Assembly: GCF_030123325.1 (NCBI RefSeq)
Contig: NZ_CP126106.1
Location: forward strand, 5,277,001-5,341,000
Source of the DNA: Peribacillus simplex
GTDB taxonomy: Bacteria; Bacillota; Bacilli; Bacillales; DSM-1321
Length of the DNA stretch: 64,000 bases
Reading direction: 5' to 3'
Positions 63,012 through 64,000 of this stretch are shown in pieces. The notes beneath the pieces were generated by a model. The model saw nothing but the letters and a program-made list of their open reading frames with translations, was not told the origin of the DNA and made no database searches. Position numbers and translations under genes: made by a program. Each line of letters opens with the position of its first letter. Position 1 is the first letter of the stretch.

Positions 63012-63509
63012 ATGGCTAATATTGAACAATCAATGTCTGAAAAAACGGCTCGAAAATGGCTAATTGAACGAGGAGTGAAATTGGAGGATATCGCTGAGCT
63101 TGTCATGTATTTACAATCCGGCTACCATGAAAATCTCCAATTGTCCGATTGCCTTCACAATGTCGAACGGGTACTTTCAAAACGCGAGGTCCAAAATGCC
63201 ATCCTTACCGGCATTCAGTTGGATATTCTAGCTGAGAAAAAACTGCTCGAGGAGCCTTTGCAGAGCATCATTGAAATAGATGAAGGCCTATATGGGGTCG
63301 ATGAAATATTGGCTTTTTCAATTGTGAATGTTTATGGATCCATCGGCTTTACCAATTATGGTTTCATCGATAAACAAAAGCCGGGTATCTTAAAATATTT
63401 AAACGATAAAAGCACGGGTAAGGTGAACACCTTTTTAGATGATATCGTTGGGGCGATTGCAGCTGCCGCTTCAAGCCGGCTTGCCCATAGAAGCGAAAAT
63501 GCGGAATAG
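63012..63509 (+). CDS. yutG: Phosphatidylglycerophosphatase A-like YutG
   Basis: 165 residues, as in B. subtilis YutG. The PgpA-family core is ILTGIQLDILAEKKLLEEPL, IIEIDEGLYGVDEILAFSIV and YGFIDKQKPGIL, with metal-binding acidic residues in DEGLYG. Whether YutG truly dephosphorylates phosphatidylglycerophosphate is not settled. The ATG at 63012 follows GGGTGATG; an ATG four codons earlier has no SD. Confidence 0.9.
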   Translation: MANIEQSMSEKTARKWLIERGVKLEDIAELVMYLQSGYHENLQLSDCLHNVERVLSKREVQNAILTGIQLDILAEKKLLEEPLQSIIEIDEGLYGVDEILAFSIVNVYGSIGFTNYGFIDKQKPGILKYLNDKSTGKVNTFLDDIVGAIAAAASSRLAHRSENAE

Positions 63510-63531
63510 TAAACTTATGATATTCACGACA

Positions 63532-63572
63532 TAAAAAAAAACCAGGGCTGCATTCGCAGGCCTGATTTTTTT
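63532..63572. terminator. Bidirectional terminator between yutG and yutF
   Basis: Stem AACCAGG-CTGC/GCAG-CCTGATT with long A- and T-runs. Confidence 0.85.
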
Positions 63573-64000
63573 CATTCGAAGCGCCATAAGTCAAGGGTGT
63601 CCACTACATGCGTCGGCTGCTCCTTATATTGCTTTAAGCGTTCTTTTGTCGTTACGCCCGTATGTACAAGCAGTGTATCGATCCCTGCATTGATGCCGGC
63701 AAGGATATCCGTATCATAGTTATCTCCAACCATGATCGTCTCTTCTTTAGGCACCCCTAGTACTCTTAGAGCTTGCTCCACTATGACGGATTCAGGTTTT
63801 CCGATGAAAATCGGCTGTACCTGGGTCGAAACGGAAACTACGGAGGTCAAGGCACCATTCCCCGGTAAAAGGCCTTGCTCAGTTGGAATGGCAATATCAC
63901 CATTGGTCGAAATGAAAACAGCGCCATTCCTTACAGCAAGACAGGCTTTTGACAACTTTTCATAATCGACCCCGCGGTCGATGCCCATTACCAGAAAGTC
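63572..64000 (-). CDS. yutF: HAD-IIA family phosphatase YutF (5'-truncated by window end)
   Basis: The C-terminal about 142 residues of a NagD/HAD-IIA sugar or nucleotide phosphatase. Present: FISTNGDIAIP, the substrate/cap segment, the Lys of FIGKPESVIVEQALR, and the motif III metal site MVGDNYDTDILAGINAGIDT. The N-terminal Asp motif lies beyond position 64000. Same position and strand as B. subtilis yutF. Confidence 0.93.
   Translation of the reverse strand, partial: DFLVMGIDRGVDYEKLSKACLAVRNGAVFISTNGDIAIPTEQGLLPGNGALTSVVSVSTQVQPIFIGKPESVIVEQALRVLGVPKEETIMVGDNYDTDILAGINAGIDTLLVHTGVTTKERLKQYKEQPTHVVDTLDLWRFE

Overview
The window is an ordinary chromosomal segment of a low-GC, endospore-forming Bacillaceae. 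The evidence is an alpha/beta-type SASP, a LysM/GH18 spore cortex hydrolase, YutH, KapB/KapD, AlaR/AlaT, strong AGGAGG ribosome-binding sites and many TTG starts. From 13 kb onward gene content and order follow the yugO-to-yutF segment of Bacillus subtilis, with local insertions, losses and decayed genes. A Peribacillus/'Bacillus simplex'-like host is my best guess from general resemblance, not proven. There are no rRNA or tRNA genes, CRISPR arrays, prophage or intact IS elements.

Layout. 0.3-1.5 kb: a YvrJ-type peptide divergent from a SigO/RsoA-like two-subunit sigma factor. 1.5-13 kb: membrane-anchored penicillin acylase, RsbR-like STAS protein facing a microprotein gene with a SigB-type promoter, MFS and APC transporters, uppP, glycerophosphodiesterase, SASP and YaaH/SleL. 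13-25 kb: yugO, yugN, pgi, yugJ, yuzA, yugI, an NSS-family transporter, an Xre regulator, alaT-alaR, yugF, yugE and patB. 25-31 kb: yteA, Mn-catalase, yvbH, an acetyltransferase, cyclophilin, kapB and kapD; kinB is missing from its usual place. 31-33 kb: remnants of pbpD and a yufK-like gene meet tail to tail. 33-39 kb: complete mrpABCDEFG Na+/H+ antiporter operon. 39-44 kb: MOSC protein, yuxO, then a tight four-gene operon (GTP cyclohydrolase II, RibD, FAD monooxygenase, HAD nucleotidase) with no FMN riboswitch. 44-52.6 kb: pepA, yuiD, a BtuF-like protein, yuiC, yuiB, a NUDIX hydrolase, yumB and yumC. 52.6-57 kb: two inactivated genes among iron-sulfur and redox genes (HesB/IscA-type yutM, yuzB, yutJ, yuzD, NifU-like yutI). 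57-64 kb: hom-thrC-thrB, an L,D-transpeptidase, yutH, yutG and the 3' part of yutF.

The most interesting points are: an RsbR paralogue with acidic residues where the two phosphorylated threonines should be, next to the SigB-type promoter; a LexA-like box inside the sigO promoter; the riboflavin-precursor-type operon without lumazine or riboflavin synthase; a pair of inverted perfect DnaA boxes at 52.6 kb; a Rex-like site in the yumB promoter; and the pbpD/yufK deletion scar. All functional statements come from reading motifs and recalling families. No database search was possible.
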